Assembly: GCA_023424865.1 (NCBI GenBank)
Contig: JAFADM010000054.1
Location: 1-13,318, forward strand
Direction: 5' to 3'
Length of the DNA: 13,318 nucleotides
Origin: Bacillota bacterium
GTDB taxonomy: Bacteria; Bacillota_A; Clostridia; DSM-8532
Every line of letters starts with the position of its first letter. The first letter of the stretch is position 1. The notes beneath the pieces are model-generated. The model was not told where the DNA came from. It saw nothing but the letters and a program-made list of their open reading frames with translations, and did not search any database. The translations under genes were made by a program, and so were the position numbers. Positions 7,371-13,318 of this stretch are shown here, piece by piece.

Positions 7371-8242
7371 ATTATTAAGTTGTTTTGAATATGATCAATA
7401 GTAATAACAAAGTGATTAGCTTTTAGTAAATCCGAGTTGATTGCAAAACTTAGTGGATATCTAAATTCATTTTGAAACCCGATTTTATCATACACTAATT
7501 TATTGGTGTGGAAGGTATACACTTTATCATCTAACTTAAGCTCTATTTTTTCCTGTGTATCATCAAAATTATAGAAGGAACGGCTCGAACCAGTATCTAA
7601 ATATATTGTGCTTTTTTTCCCATTTACTTCTCCCTCAAAAAACAATAAATCCTGTTGTTTGTTTATATCTGATCTAATTAGTGGTAAAACTGTATATTTG
7701 TCATTCATTAGCTTGCCATAATCTAGCGCTTTGTTACTTATAGCTATCTTTTTATTCATATAATCTAAAGTAACAACCTTATTATCAAAATACGCAAGTC
7801 CTATCATACCATTTATTTTCAAGGAGCTGTAAATCCTCCAATCAACAAGTGACGATATAATATCGGTATATTTTTCATCAAACACAGTGATATTTTTAAG
7901 CAAGATGGATTTTCCAGTACCTCGATATGTACCATCAGAGTTTAATTCTGTTGTTTTACCAATGATTTCATAGTCTACTTTGTTTTCTAAAGCCGTTGTC
8001 AAGGTTAAGCCTACTCCATTACCGGAATCAAATATTAATTCAACTGTTTTATCACCGATTTTTATAGGTATAGAGGGGCAGGGACTGAAAAAACTAAATG
8101 ATAAATCATAAATTTGGTTTTCTTCATAGGAAAAATCTCTTTGCCATTCGATATCCGTATTATTATTTCTAAAGCAAAAGGTAGTAAAAATAATGAACAG
8201 AATAATTACAGATCCAATAATACAAGACTTAAAATTCCTCAT
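7358..8242 (-). CDS. Membrane-anchored retropepsin-like aspartyl protease homologue
   Basis: A 294-residue protein from the preferred start. A hydrophobic segment near residues 6-24 forms a signal peptide or anchor; the cysteine that follows is not in a clear lipobox. The outer domain contains two aspartyl-protease-type motifs, LIFDSGNG (D72) and IYLDTGSS (D216), each with a preceding hydrophobic strand and a conserved second half (MIGLAYFDNKVVTLDY after the first). This suggests a two-lobed, pepsin-like pairing of retropepsin-like units. The start at 8242 is preferred over 8263 because AAGGGG precedes it by nine bases and nothing precedes 8263. The gene is visibly more AT-rich and uses more AAA/AAT/ATA codons than its neighbours, a sign of recent acquisition. 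Proteolysis is inferred; the homologue could be inactive or a binding protein. Confidence 0.6.
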   Translation of the reverse strand: MRNFKSCIIGSVIILFIIFTTFCFRNNNTDIEWQRDFSYEENQIYDLSFSFFSPCPSIPIKIGDKTVELIFDSGNGVGLTLTTALENKVDYEIIGKTTELNSDGTYRGTGKSILLKNITVFDEKYTDIISSLVDWRIYSSLKINGMIGLAYFDNKVVTLDYMNKKIAISNKALDYGKLMNDKYTVLPLIRSDINKQQDLLFFEGEVNGKKSTIYLDTGSSRSFYNFDDTQEKIELKLDDKVYTFHTNKLVYDKIGFQNEFRYPLSFAINSDLLKANHFVITIDHIQNNLIIGQS

Positions 8243-8251
8243 AATATTTTT

Positions 8252-8257
8252 CCCCTT
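8252..8257 (-). promoter_or_regulatory. Ribosome binding site deciding the protease-like start
   Basis: AAGGGG on the minus strand lies nine bases before the ATG at 8242. The alternative ATG at 8263, seven codons earlier, has no purine-rich site upstream. Confidence 0.5.
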
Positions 8258-8447
8258 ACACATTAGATAACAAATATACTCTATTTCACCGGGAAAGTTT
8301 TCTCCTTGTCATTTTAGATGTCATAGTACCCTTCCCCTACCTTCATATAAATTTTGTTCATTGTTATCAAATCGGCGTTTACTGTAATCAGATTATTCCA
8401 GCAGAAATCTACCGGTACTTTCAGCAGCGTTATAGCTGCTAAAACAA

Positions 8448-8493
8448 TACACCCGCAGAAAAAGGCTTTATACTGCCTTCCCCTGCGGGTGTA
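8448..8493 (-). terminator. Strong hairpin terminator of the DUF1858 gene
   Basis: A perfect 11-base inverted repeat (8448-8458 with 8483-8493, core CCCGCAG/CTGCGGG) encloses a symmetric three-by-three internal loop and a second five-base stem (8462-8466 with 8475-8479) with an eight-base loop. Read on the minus strand it is followed by TTGTTTT (8447-8441), as for a rho-independent terminator 20 bases after the DUF1858 stop. A second small inverted repeat, AGCAGC/GCTGCT (8423-8440), follows it. The remainder of the 8264-8512 gap shows no gene or other clear signal. Confidence 0.7.
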
Positions 8494-8512
8494 CGTAAAG
8501 CTTAACGCTTAT

Positions 8513-8710
8513 TTATTGCGCGTTGGCAACGGCGTTTAAATCTACCATCAGCTGATCCACGTCAATACCGTGGGCTAATGCGCCCTGCTCAATATTTTCA
8601 AAACGGGCAGCCATGCAGCCGAAGCAATGCATACCGTGATCCATGAGAACCTCCACGGTCTGAGGATAATTCTCAACAATGTCGGTAATGGACATATCCT
8701 TGGTTATCAC
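8513..8710 (-). CDS. DUF1858 redox-disulfide domain protein
   Basis: A 65-residue protein made of a single DUF1858 domain, the type named hybrid-cluster-protein-associated redox disulfide domain (TIGR03980). It has the characteristic start ITKDMSI, the EVLMDHGMHCFGC segment with the CxxC pair, and an EQGALAHGID C-terminal part. It is cytoplasmic, with a presumed thiol/disulfide role in anaerobes; the partner is unknown. GTG at 8710 is chosen over an in-frame GTG at 8719 because the ribosome site AAGGAAGG (8726-8719) overlaps the latter, is properly spaced for the former, and family members normally begin with MITKDM. No hybrid cluster protein gene is adjacent in this window. A strong terminator follows. 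Confidence 0.85.
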   Translation of the reverse strand: MITKDMSITDIVENYPQTVEVLMDHGMHCFGCMAARFENIEQGALAHGIDVDQLMVDLNAVANAQ

Positions 8711-8718
8711 ATTAATCA

Positions 8719-8726
8719 CCTTCCTT
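8719..8726 (-). promoter_or_regulatory. Ribosome binding site deciding the DUF1858 start
   Basis: AAGGAAGG on the minus strand lies eight bases before GTG at 8710. It includes the first G of the alternative GTG at 8719, which therefore cannot use it. Confidence 0.55.
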
Positions 8727-8742
8727 TTGTAACTCTTCTATT

Positions 8743-8748
8743 AATATA
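8743..8748 (-). promoter_or_regulatory. Possible -10 box of the DUF1858 gene
   Basis: TATATT on the minus strand, 32 bases before the GTG start. No convincing -35 box is seen at 16-18 bases, so this is tentative. Confidence 0.25.
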
Positions 8749-8818
8749 CCACGCCTTGATGATTTTTAAAAGGGGCTGTAATAACAGGAATGCTTATCGG
8801 TATTTAATCTTAAAATAA

Positions 8819-8853
8819 TTCGGACCGTGAAGCGGCTGGTCTTCCGGTCCGAA
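8819..8853 (-). terminator. Strong hairpin terminator of the GH4 gene
   Basis: TTCGGACCG (8819-8827) pairs perfectly with CGGTCCGAA (8845-8853), and GAAG (8829-8832) pairs with CTTC (8841-8844) across one bulged base, giving a 13-pair stem and an eight-base loop. T-rich sequence follows on both strands (AATTATTTTAAG on the minus side, CAGTTTTATTTG on the plus side). It could therefore work in both directions, but its natural role is to end the GH4 transcript whose stop is at 8908. Confidence 0.7.
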
Positions 8854-8907
8854 CAGTTTTATTTGATTTGTTTGAAATTTATGTAATTTATCTGGCATTT
8901 ATTTGTT

Positions 8908-10410
8908 TTATTTCGCTGCAGGCCTTTCTTCCGCTTTGTCCGCGGCAGACGCGTTTTTAGCTGCAGTTTTTCTGTCCTTGGCCATTTCCTCAACGGTTTT
9001 AACATGAAGTCGGGCCGCACCCTTATTTTCCTTTACAGGAATAAGGTTTCCGGAATTCATACGAATTTTGGCTTCTTCAATTGCCTTCTTGTACTGGGGA
9101 AGCCATTTTTCCTGGGCTACCAGCATCTCGTCCACCATCTGCCATATTTCAGGAGGATTGCATACCGCACCTACCAGGGGATCCATCATCATAGCCTGGC
9201 GAAGGAGCGTATCATCGCCATTTACAGCCGCAATAACAGAAAGGCGCTGAACAGAAATACTGGCATTGCATATGGCGGCGCAGCCCAGGGGCAGCTCCCC
9301 TACTCTGGGTATATTTATGCCGTTGGCATCGGCGTAGCCGGGAACCTCAACCACCGCGTCATCGGGAAGGTTTGTAATGGCACCCTTGTTAATCACATTG
9401 AAATGGCCTCTGTAAACCCGTCCGGTTTCAAGCCCCTCTACGATATAGCTTCCGTGCTCCTTACCTCTGAACTCCTGTCCGTAGGTAAAGGCAGGCTCCT
9501 TTAGCCAGTTGGGGAAATCGGTTTCAAACCAGTTGCGGCCTTCGGTGCATACCCGCAAATAACCGCCGGTTTCACCGTTAATCCATGTTCCCAAATCGAT
9601 CCAGGAGGTAATTTCATCGGGGCGTTTTCTGTACCAGGCCACATACTCGCTTAAATGTCCGTTGGATTCCGTGCTGTAATAGCCAAATCGTCTAAGCATA
9701 TCAATACGGACCTTTTCAGTCTTGCTGAAAGTCGGGTGATTTTCATAGGCTTCCAAAAGCTTGCCCGTCATATCCTCGCCCTTGTGCTTCACCTGAATAT
9801 ACCAGGTTTGATGGTTGATGCCCGCACAGATGATGTCCACTTCCTCTTTTTTAAGTCCCAGGACATCGGCTATCTGCTGGTGGCCTCCCTGGACACCATG
9901 GCAAAGGCCGATGGTGTTTACTCCCCCATAGGTGTTGCAGGCCCAGGTCATCATGGCATTTGGATTGGCATAATTGAGCAGAAGGCATTCCGGCTGAGCG
10001 ACCTCCCGTATATCCTTGCAAATTTCCAGCATAGCGGCTATGCCCCTTTGTCCGTACATAATACCGCCGGCGCAGAGGGTGTCGCCAACGCATTGATCCA
10101 CCCCGTATTTTAAAGGAATATCCACATCAAGTGCAAAGGCTTCAAGGCCTCCGATACGCACAACGTTAAAAATATAACGCGCATCGCGGAAGGCTTCCCG
10201 CCTGTCCAAGGTAGGCTTGATTTTTATTTTCAGTCCGTTTTCGTCAATATCTCTCTGGCAAAGACGCGTCACCATATCCAGGTTCTTTTCATTAATATCG
10301 GTAAAGGCCACCTCAATATCGGAAAATTCTTTTACTGAAAGCAAATCCCGTAACAGCCCCCTTGTAAAGCCGATGCTTCCCGCACCAATAAATGCAACCT
10401 TAAATGACAT
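8908..10410 (-). CDS. GH4 alpha-galactosidase/alpha-glucosidase-like enzyme (MelA-like)
   Basis: A 500-residue cytoplasmic glycosidase of family GH4, which hydrolyses alpha-glycosides by an NAD+- and Mn2+-dependent oxidation/elimination mechanism. Visible are the NAD-binding GAGSIG at 9-14, NPN at 149-151, the metal-binding Cys170 in LCHGVQGG and His200 in GINHQTW, placed as in characterised members. The CHGVQ form is closer to MelA-type alpha-galactosidases than to 6-phospho-glucosidases, but substrate specificity in GH4 is hard to call. The last 25 residues form a Lys/Ala/Glu-rich charged tail not needed by the fold. GGAGG (minus strand, 10423-10419) precedes the ATG by eight bases. An AraC-type regulator lies upstream on the same strand, as for inducible sugar genes. 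No transporter gene is next to it. Confidence 0.85.
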   Translation of the reverse strand: MSFKVAFIGAGSIGFTRGLLRDLLSVKEFSDIEVAFTDINEKNLDMVTRLCQRDIDENGLKIKIKPTLDRREAFRDARYIFNVVRIGGLEAFALDVDIPLKYGVDQCVGDTLCAGGIMYGQRGIAAMLEICKDIREVAQPECLLLNYANPNAMMTWACNTYGGVNTIGLCHGVQGGHQQIADVLGLKKEEVDIICAGINHQTWYIQVKHKGEDMTGKLLEAYENHPTFSKTEKVRIDMLRRFGYYSTESNGHLSEYVAWYRKRPDEITSWIDLGTWINGETGGYLRVCTEGRNWFETDFPNWLKEPAFTYGQEFRGKEHGSYIVEGLETGRVYRGHFNVINKGAITNLPDDAVVEVPGYADANGINIPRVGELPLGCAAICNASISVQRLSVIAAVNGDDTLLRQAMMMDPLVGAVCNPPEIWQMVDEMLVAQEKWLPQYKKAIEEAKIRMNSGNLIPVKENKGAARLHVKTVEEMAKDRKTAAKNASAADKAEERPAAK

Positions 10411-10453
10411 AAATCCTTCCTCCCATTTTTGAGCTTACATAAAGCTCACCTTA

Positions 10454-10482
10454 AGTATAAGATCCCATACAATAAATGCCGC
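10454..10482 (-). promoter_or_regulatory. Possible activator-dependent promoter of the GH4 gene
   Basis: TATACT (10454-10459, minus strand) is a fair -10 box 43 bases before the GH4 start. The hexamer 17 bases upstream, GCGGCA (10477-10482), matches the -35 consensus at only three positions. A weak -35 fits a promoter that needs the neighbouring AraC-type activator. The remaining intergenic DNA up to 10602 shows no clear repeat or terminator. Confidence 0.3.
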
Positions 10483-10602
10483 TTTTATGTACCATTGGAA
10501 AAGCATCTGATTCAGGGCATTCATCTAGAACTATTATGGAGGAAGTTGGACTAAAACGGTTATTAAAATACTTACGCAATACGATCTAAAATGTAAGAAA
10601 TC

Positions 10603-11523
10603 CTAACCTCTTTCCTGTGACATACGATGTCCCTGGGACTGTATCCTATTTTTACGATAAAGGGCAGGGCTCATTCCCGTATGCTTTTTAAAGAGACTTG
10701 TAAAGTACTGGCGGCTTCCGATTCCGATATAGTCGGAGATATCAATAATGGGCACGTCCGTATTTGAAAGCAGCATTTTAGCCTTGTCAATGCGTAGCTC
10801 CGTAAGGTATTCCACCAGCGTACGGCCTGTTTTCTCCTTAAATATACGATGAAGGTAAATGGGATGAATATTGATTTCGGCTGCCACAGCAGAAACCTTT
10901 AGCGGATAGTCATAGTGGGATTTCAAGTACTGCTCTGTTTTTCTAACATAAATATCCTTTATGTCCGGTATTTTAACCTCTGCTTCGGCAGCCAGGCGTG
11001 CAATTCCCACAAGAAGCTGGACAAAAAGAGCATCCGCAACCAGCTCACCATCTTCTCTTTTTTCGCCTAGCTCATTTATGAGATTCTTAAGTGTAAGATA
11101 GATTTCGCCGCTGTCTTTTAAAAAAAGCCATTCCCTTTCATTGTTCAAAAAGCTGTCCAGTGTTCTGCAATTGCGGCGAAGACTTCCCATGGACGGAAAA
11201 AAGGCTTCTCTGGCCTGAAAGGAAAACTCAATATTAAGCATGCGGCAAGGCTTGTCCTTTTCTACCAGAAGACGGTGGGGAACATTGGCATCAATTAGAA
11301 TAAAATCCCCGCTTTTCATTTCAAAATCAAGGTTCTTTACACTGTCCCCAGGGGTCACTGCCACCACACATTTGCCTTTTAACACATACATAATCTCAAC
11401 CGAGTGATGGGAATGAAAATGAGGCATTTTAAAATCGTCCCATTGCCGAAAGTAATAGGCATTGACCTGGGGGTAACAGTTTTTTTCGTATACGTCACCG
11501 TTGTAGAGACTATTTTTGTTCAT
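10603..11523 (-). CDS. AraC-family transcriptional regulator with cupin sensor domain
   Basis: A 306-residue regulator from the ATG at 11523. The N-terminal half is a cupin-like sugar-sensing domain with PHFHSHHSVEIMYVLKG near residues 34-50 and a GDFILIDANVPH strand pair. The C-terminal half, about 205-300, is the double helix-turn-helix of the AraC/XylS family (VSAVAAEINIHPIYLHRIFK, then DISDYIGIGSRQYFTSLFKK ending in GMSPALYRK). The open frame reaches back to a TTG at 11574 without a ribosome site. GGAGG stands 12 bases before 11523, rather far, with a TTAGGA touching the ATG. It precedes the GH4 gene by 192 bases on the same strand and probably activates it in response to the cognate sugar. 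Specificity is inferred from position only. Confidence 0.85.
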   Translation of the reverse strand: MNKNSLYNGDVYEKNCYPQVNAYYFRQWDDFKMPHFHSHHSVEIMYVLKGKCVVAVTPGDSVKNLDFEMKSGDFILIDANVPHRLLVEKDKPCRMLNIEFSFQAREAFFPSMGSLRRNCRTLDSFLNNEREWLFLKDSGEIYLTLKNLINELGEKREDGELVADALFVQLLVGIARLAAEAEVKIPDIKDIYVRKTEQYLKSHYDYPLKVSAVAAEINIHPIYLHRIFKEKTGRTLVEYLTELRIDKAKMLLSNTDVPIIDISDYIGIGSRQYFTSLFKKHTGMSPALYRKNRIQSQGHRMSQERG

Positions 11524-11604
11524 TCCTAACTTTCGCCTCCGTAAAGTAATGCCGTTTAAATAAAGGAAAGGCAAACTCGGCTTGCTTAAACTCTCTTTAG
11601 GTTC

Positions 11605-11634
11605 ATTTTAGACTAAGACTTTGACTTTTGTAAA
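11605..11634 (-). promoter_or_regulatory. Probable promoter of the AraC-type regulator
   Basis: On the minus strand TTTACA (11629-11634) and TAAAAT (11605-11610) each match five of six consensus bases, with an 18-base spacer. Transcription would begin roughly 70-80 bases before the ATG at 11523. It overlaps a plus-strand TTGACT at 11621-11626, a possible -35 box for the divergent surface-protein gene. Confidence 0.45.
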
Positions 11635-11861
11635 TGTCCGATATTCTTAACAAGCGGGAGTTATATACCGGGCTGAGCGTTCTGTAATCCTGAAATTCCC
11701 ACCCCTCCTTTTTCAAGGCTTTCAAGGTATTCCCATAATCTTTCACTTGTTTCACCCCTCCCCCTCCCCGTAACATGGCAGGTATCAGGCCCTGTATTCG
11801 CAAGGCACTTCCCACAGCCTTGCGAGCATGGCAAATATTAACCTTTCAGGGGGTTCGATTC
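11635..11861 (+). other. Long 5' region of the surface-protein gene with polypyrimidine tract and stem-loop
   Basis: This stretch separates the divergent regulator and surface-protein genes. It holds a C/T-rich tract (11754-11769, seen as G4-A-G5-A-G4 on the minus strand) and a repeated CACCCCTCC at 11700 and 11754. TTCAAGG occurs twice near 11712-11727. There is also a 9-base inverted repeat, TCGCAAGGC (11798-11806) with GCCTTGCGA (11817-11825), with a ten-base loop, 37 bases before the ATG. No known riboswitch class is recognised. On the minus strand a GTG at 11746 with an excellent GGAGGGG site eight bases upstream opens 47 codons ending at 11603. Whether that is a real gene is unclear. 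Confidence 0.5.
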
Positions 11862-13318
11862 ATGCATCGCTTATACAAGAAGCTTGCTCTTGTCCTTGCA
11901 TTAACCGTTTTTGTCTCATCCATTCCTGTCGATTCCTCAGCATTGAGTTCATCCAACTCTCCCGCTGAATCATCTAAAACTTCCTCAACAACGAGCAAAC
12001 CCACAGAAACACGGTCGCCTCAGATTATTGGTGAGGCCGTGGAAAAACGCGACCTCTACACAAAGCACTACATTAAAGACGACTTTTCCTATGAAGCCGC
12101 CATCTATCCCATTCCCGTCCACTATAAGGAAAACGGAACGTGGAAGGATATTGATAATACCCTTGTTGAAAAGCAGGATTCCTCCGGAAAAGCAGTTCTT
12201 GAAAACCAAAGCAATGCGATAAAAGTACAATTCTCCAAAGAATTATCCGACATATCTGCCGATAAGGCAAACGGTAAGGACTCAGGCAAGCTTGTAACCC
12301 TGACCAACGGCAAATACGAGCTGTCCTGGAGCTTTCAGAACAGCTTAAAAAGCCAGGTAACGAAGGAGAATCCGAAAGCCGTTAAACCCCTGGCCTCATC
12401 CCCTCTCAACGACTCCAAAGCCAATGCCTCTCAGGCTGAAACAAAGCGCACCCTGTCCAATCTTTCCTCTGCCGTTGTGTATAAGGGCGTCAGGCAGGAT
12501 GTGGACTTACAATACATTCTTCAATCCAACCAGGTAAAAGAAAATATTCTTCTTCACAAGCTTTCCGACAACAACCAATTTGTCTTTGAAATCCATGCGG
12601 GCAAGCTCAAGGGCGTGGTTAACAGCGACCACTCCGTAAGCTTTTACGATCCGGACACCAACGAAGAAGTGTTTTTCTTTGAAGCACCCTATATGACCGA
12701 TGCTGCCGGTAATACCAGCACGGACATCGACATCCTTCTTACACAAACCAAAGCTGGCTATACCCTTACCGTCATCCCTGATAAAGCCTGGCTTGAAAGC
12801 TCCGACCGCGTCTATCCCGTAGCGGTGGATCCCACGGTCATAACCTCCCGTGAAGCCACGGCCATTACAGATACTTATGTGTCCTCCAATAACCCAACAA
12901 CCTCCAATTATCTTTCCGACAGGTTTCTTGTCGGCTACAACAATGCTTCCGGAGGCTCCGGCGTCAACCGGGCGTATGTTAAGTTCTCCCTCCCGGCCCT
13001 CACCTCCGCCGACATGGTGGTGGATGCCACGCTTTGGCTCTATACCCGTTCAGCCAGTACCGGCACCCAGCAAATCAATGTCCATGAGGTGACCTCGGAC
13101 TGGGCTCCCCAAACCCTCACCTGGACAAATCAGGCCACCACCGGCAGCGCCATCCAGGATTTCCGCTTTGTTCAAAGTGCAGCCGCCTACGCCTGGAATG
13201 TAACCACACTGGTTAAAAAATGGACCACCACAGGCAAAAATTATGGGCTGATGCTCAAAAGCAATAATGAAACGGCTGCGGGCTACAATGAATTCTACTC
13301 CGCAGACATAAGCCAATC
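11862..13318 (+). CDS. Secreted DNRLRE-domain surface protein, N-terminal part (RHS/wall-associated type)
   Basis: The gene is open to the right edge, giving 485 codons and no stop. A basic start MHRLYKK plus a hydrophobic core and SSA near residue 27 form a signal peptide, followed by a Ser/Thr-rich linker. Residues around 73-100 (DFSYEAAIYPIPVHY, TWKDIDNTL) and up to YPVAVDPTV at 318-326 match the conserved N-terminal region of large clostridial DNRLRE/RHS-repeat proteins. From about residue 327 a DNRLRE-type beta-sandwich module begins (DTYVSSNNPTTSNY, NRAYVKFSLP, then TWTNQA and YGLMLKS). Such proteins usually continue with YD/RHS repeats and a variable C-terminal, often toxic, domain; that part is outside the window. 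AGGGGG lies eight bases before the ATG. Family and secretion are well supported; total size and toxin are inferred. Confidence 0.8.
   Translation, partial: MHRLYKKLALVLALTVFVSSIPVDSSALSSSNSPAESSKTSSTTSKPTETRSPQIIGEAVEKRDLYTKHYIKDDFSYEAAIYPIPVHYKENGTWKDIDNTLVEKQDSSGKAVLENQSNAIKVQFSKELSDISADKANGKDSGKLVTLTNGKYELSWSFQNSLKSQVTKENPKAVKPLASSPLNDSKANASQAETKRTLSNLSSAVVYKGVRQDVDLQYILQSNQVKENILLHKLSDNNQFVFEIHAGKLKGVVNSDHSVSFYDPDTNEEVFFFEAPYMTDAAGNTSTDIDILLTQTKAGYTLTVIPDKAWLESSDRVYPVAVDPTVITSREATAITDTYVSSNNPTTSNYLSDRFLVGYNNASGGSGVNRAYVKFSLPALTSADMVVDATLWLYTRSASTGTQQINVHEVTSDWAPQTLTWTNQATTGSAIQDFRFVQSAAAYAWNVTTLVKKWTTTGKNYGLMLKSNNETAAGYNEFYSADISQ

Noticed and set aside
9004..9504. 166-codon open frame on the plus strand inside the GH4 gene
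   Set aside because: It is antisense to a confident GH4 coding region with intact motifs, and its translation has no family features. The same applies to the plus-strand frame at 9655-10113.
10475..10521. AATGCC...GGCATT inverted pair as an AraC operator
   Set aside because: Six-base arms 35 bases apart are expected by chance, and AraC-type sites are usually direct repeats.
11754..11769. Canonical four-tract G-quadruplex on the minus strand
   Set aside because: Only three G runs (4, 5 and 4) are adjacent. A three-tier quadruplex would need a fourth run, so the claim was limited to a G-rich tract.
11640..11861. Cyclic di-GMP or other known riboswitch in the leader
   Set aside because: The conserved motifs of the classes I know (for example GGACGCAAAGCC) are absent; only a simple hairpin is seen.
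11985..12313. Several short open frames on both strands within the surface-protein gene
   Set aside because: The plus-strand frame from 11862 is continuous to the window end, with a signal peptide and family motifs. The others are shadows.

Overview
The window looks like chromosome from an anaerobic, low-to-mid GC Gram-positive bacterium of the Clostridia type. The reasons are the strong AGGAGG-like ribosome binding sites, frequent GTG and possible TTG starts, a DUF1858 redox-disulfide protein of the kind common in strict anaerobes, a family 4 glycoside hydrolase with a clostridial-type AraC regulator, and a DNRLRE/RHS-type secreted surface protein. The exact genus cannot be read from the sequence. 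No rRNA, tRNA, CRISPR array, transposase or phage gene is visible.

Left region (1-6188, + strand): after a probable terminator of an upstream gene, five closely packed genes encode a polyprenol-linked envelope glycosylation module. They are a Gpi18-like GT-C membrane mannosyltransferase, a PMT/GT39-type protein glycosyltransferase carrying an extra beta-sandwich (discoidin-like) segment in its first outer loop, a GtrA-type small membrane protein, an FAD-dependent amine-oxidase-like enzyme, and a GtrB/DPM1-like GT2 with two C-terminal membrane helices. The likely division of labour is inferred from families. The GT2 loads a sugar onto polyprenyl phosphate on the inside, GtrA helps it cross the membrane, and the two GT-C enzymes use it outside on protein or envelope glycan. 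The FAD enzyme's substrate is unknown.

Middle region (6231-8710, - strand): a geranylgeranyl-reductase-family FAD enzyme converges on the glycosylation operon and has its own good promoter. Upstream of it lies an AT-rich gene for a membrane-anchored protein with two aspartyl-protease signature motifs, which looks compositionally foreign. Next comes a small DUF1858 CxxC protein with a strong hairpin terminator.

Right region (8819-11634, - strand): a GH4 alpha-galactosidase/alpha-glucosidase-like enzyme, ended by a strong hairpin, sits behind an AraC-family activator that probably controls it. No sugar transporter is present in the window.

Right edge (11862 to the end, + strand): the first 485 codons of a secreted protein with a signal peptide, a conserved N-terminal region and the start of a DNRLRE module. 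The gene has no stop codon inside the window. By family knowledge this is the N-terminus of a very large wall-associated/RHS-repeat protein. Its 5' region has an unusual polypyrimidine tract and a stem-loop in the leader.
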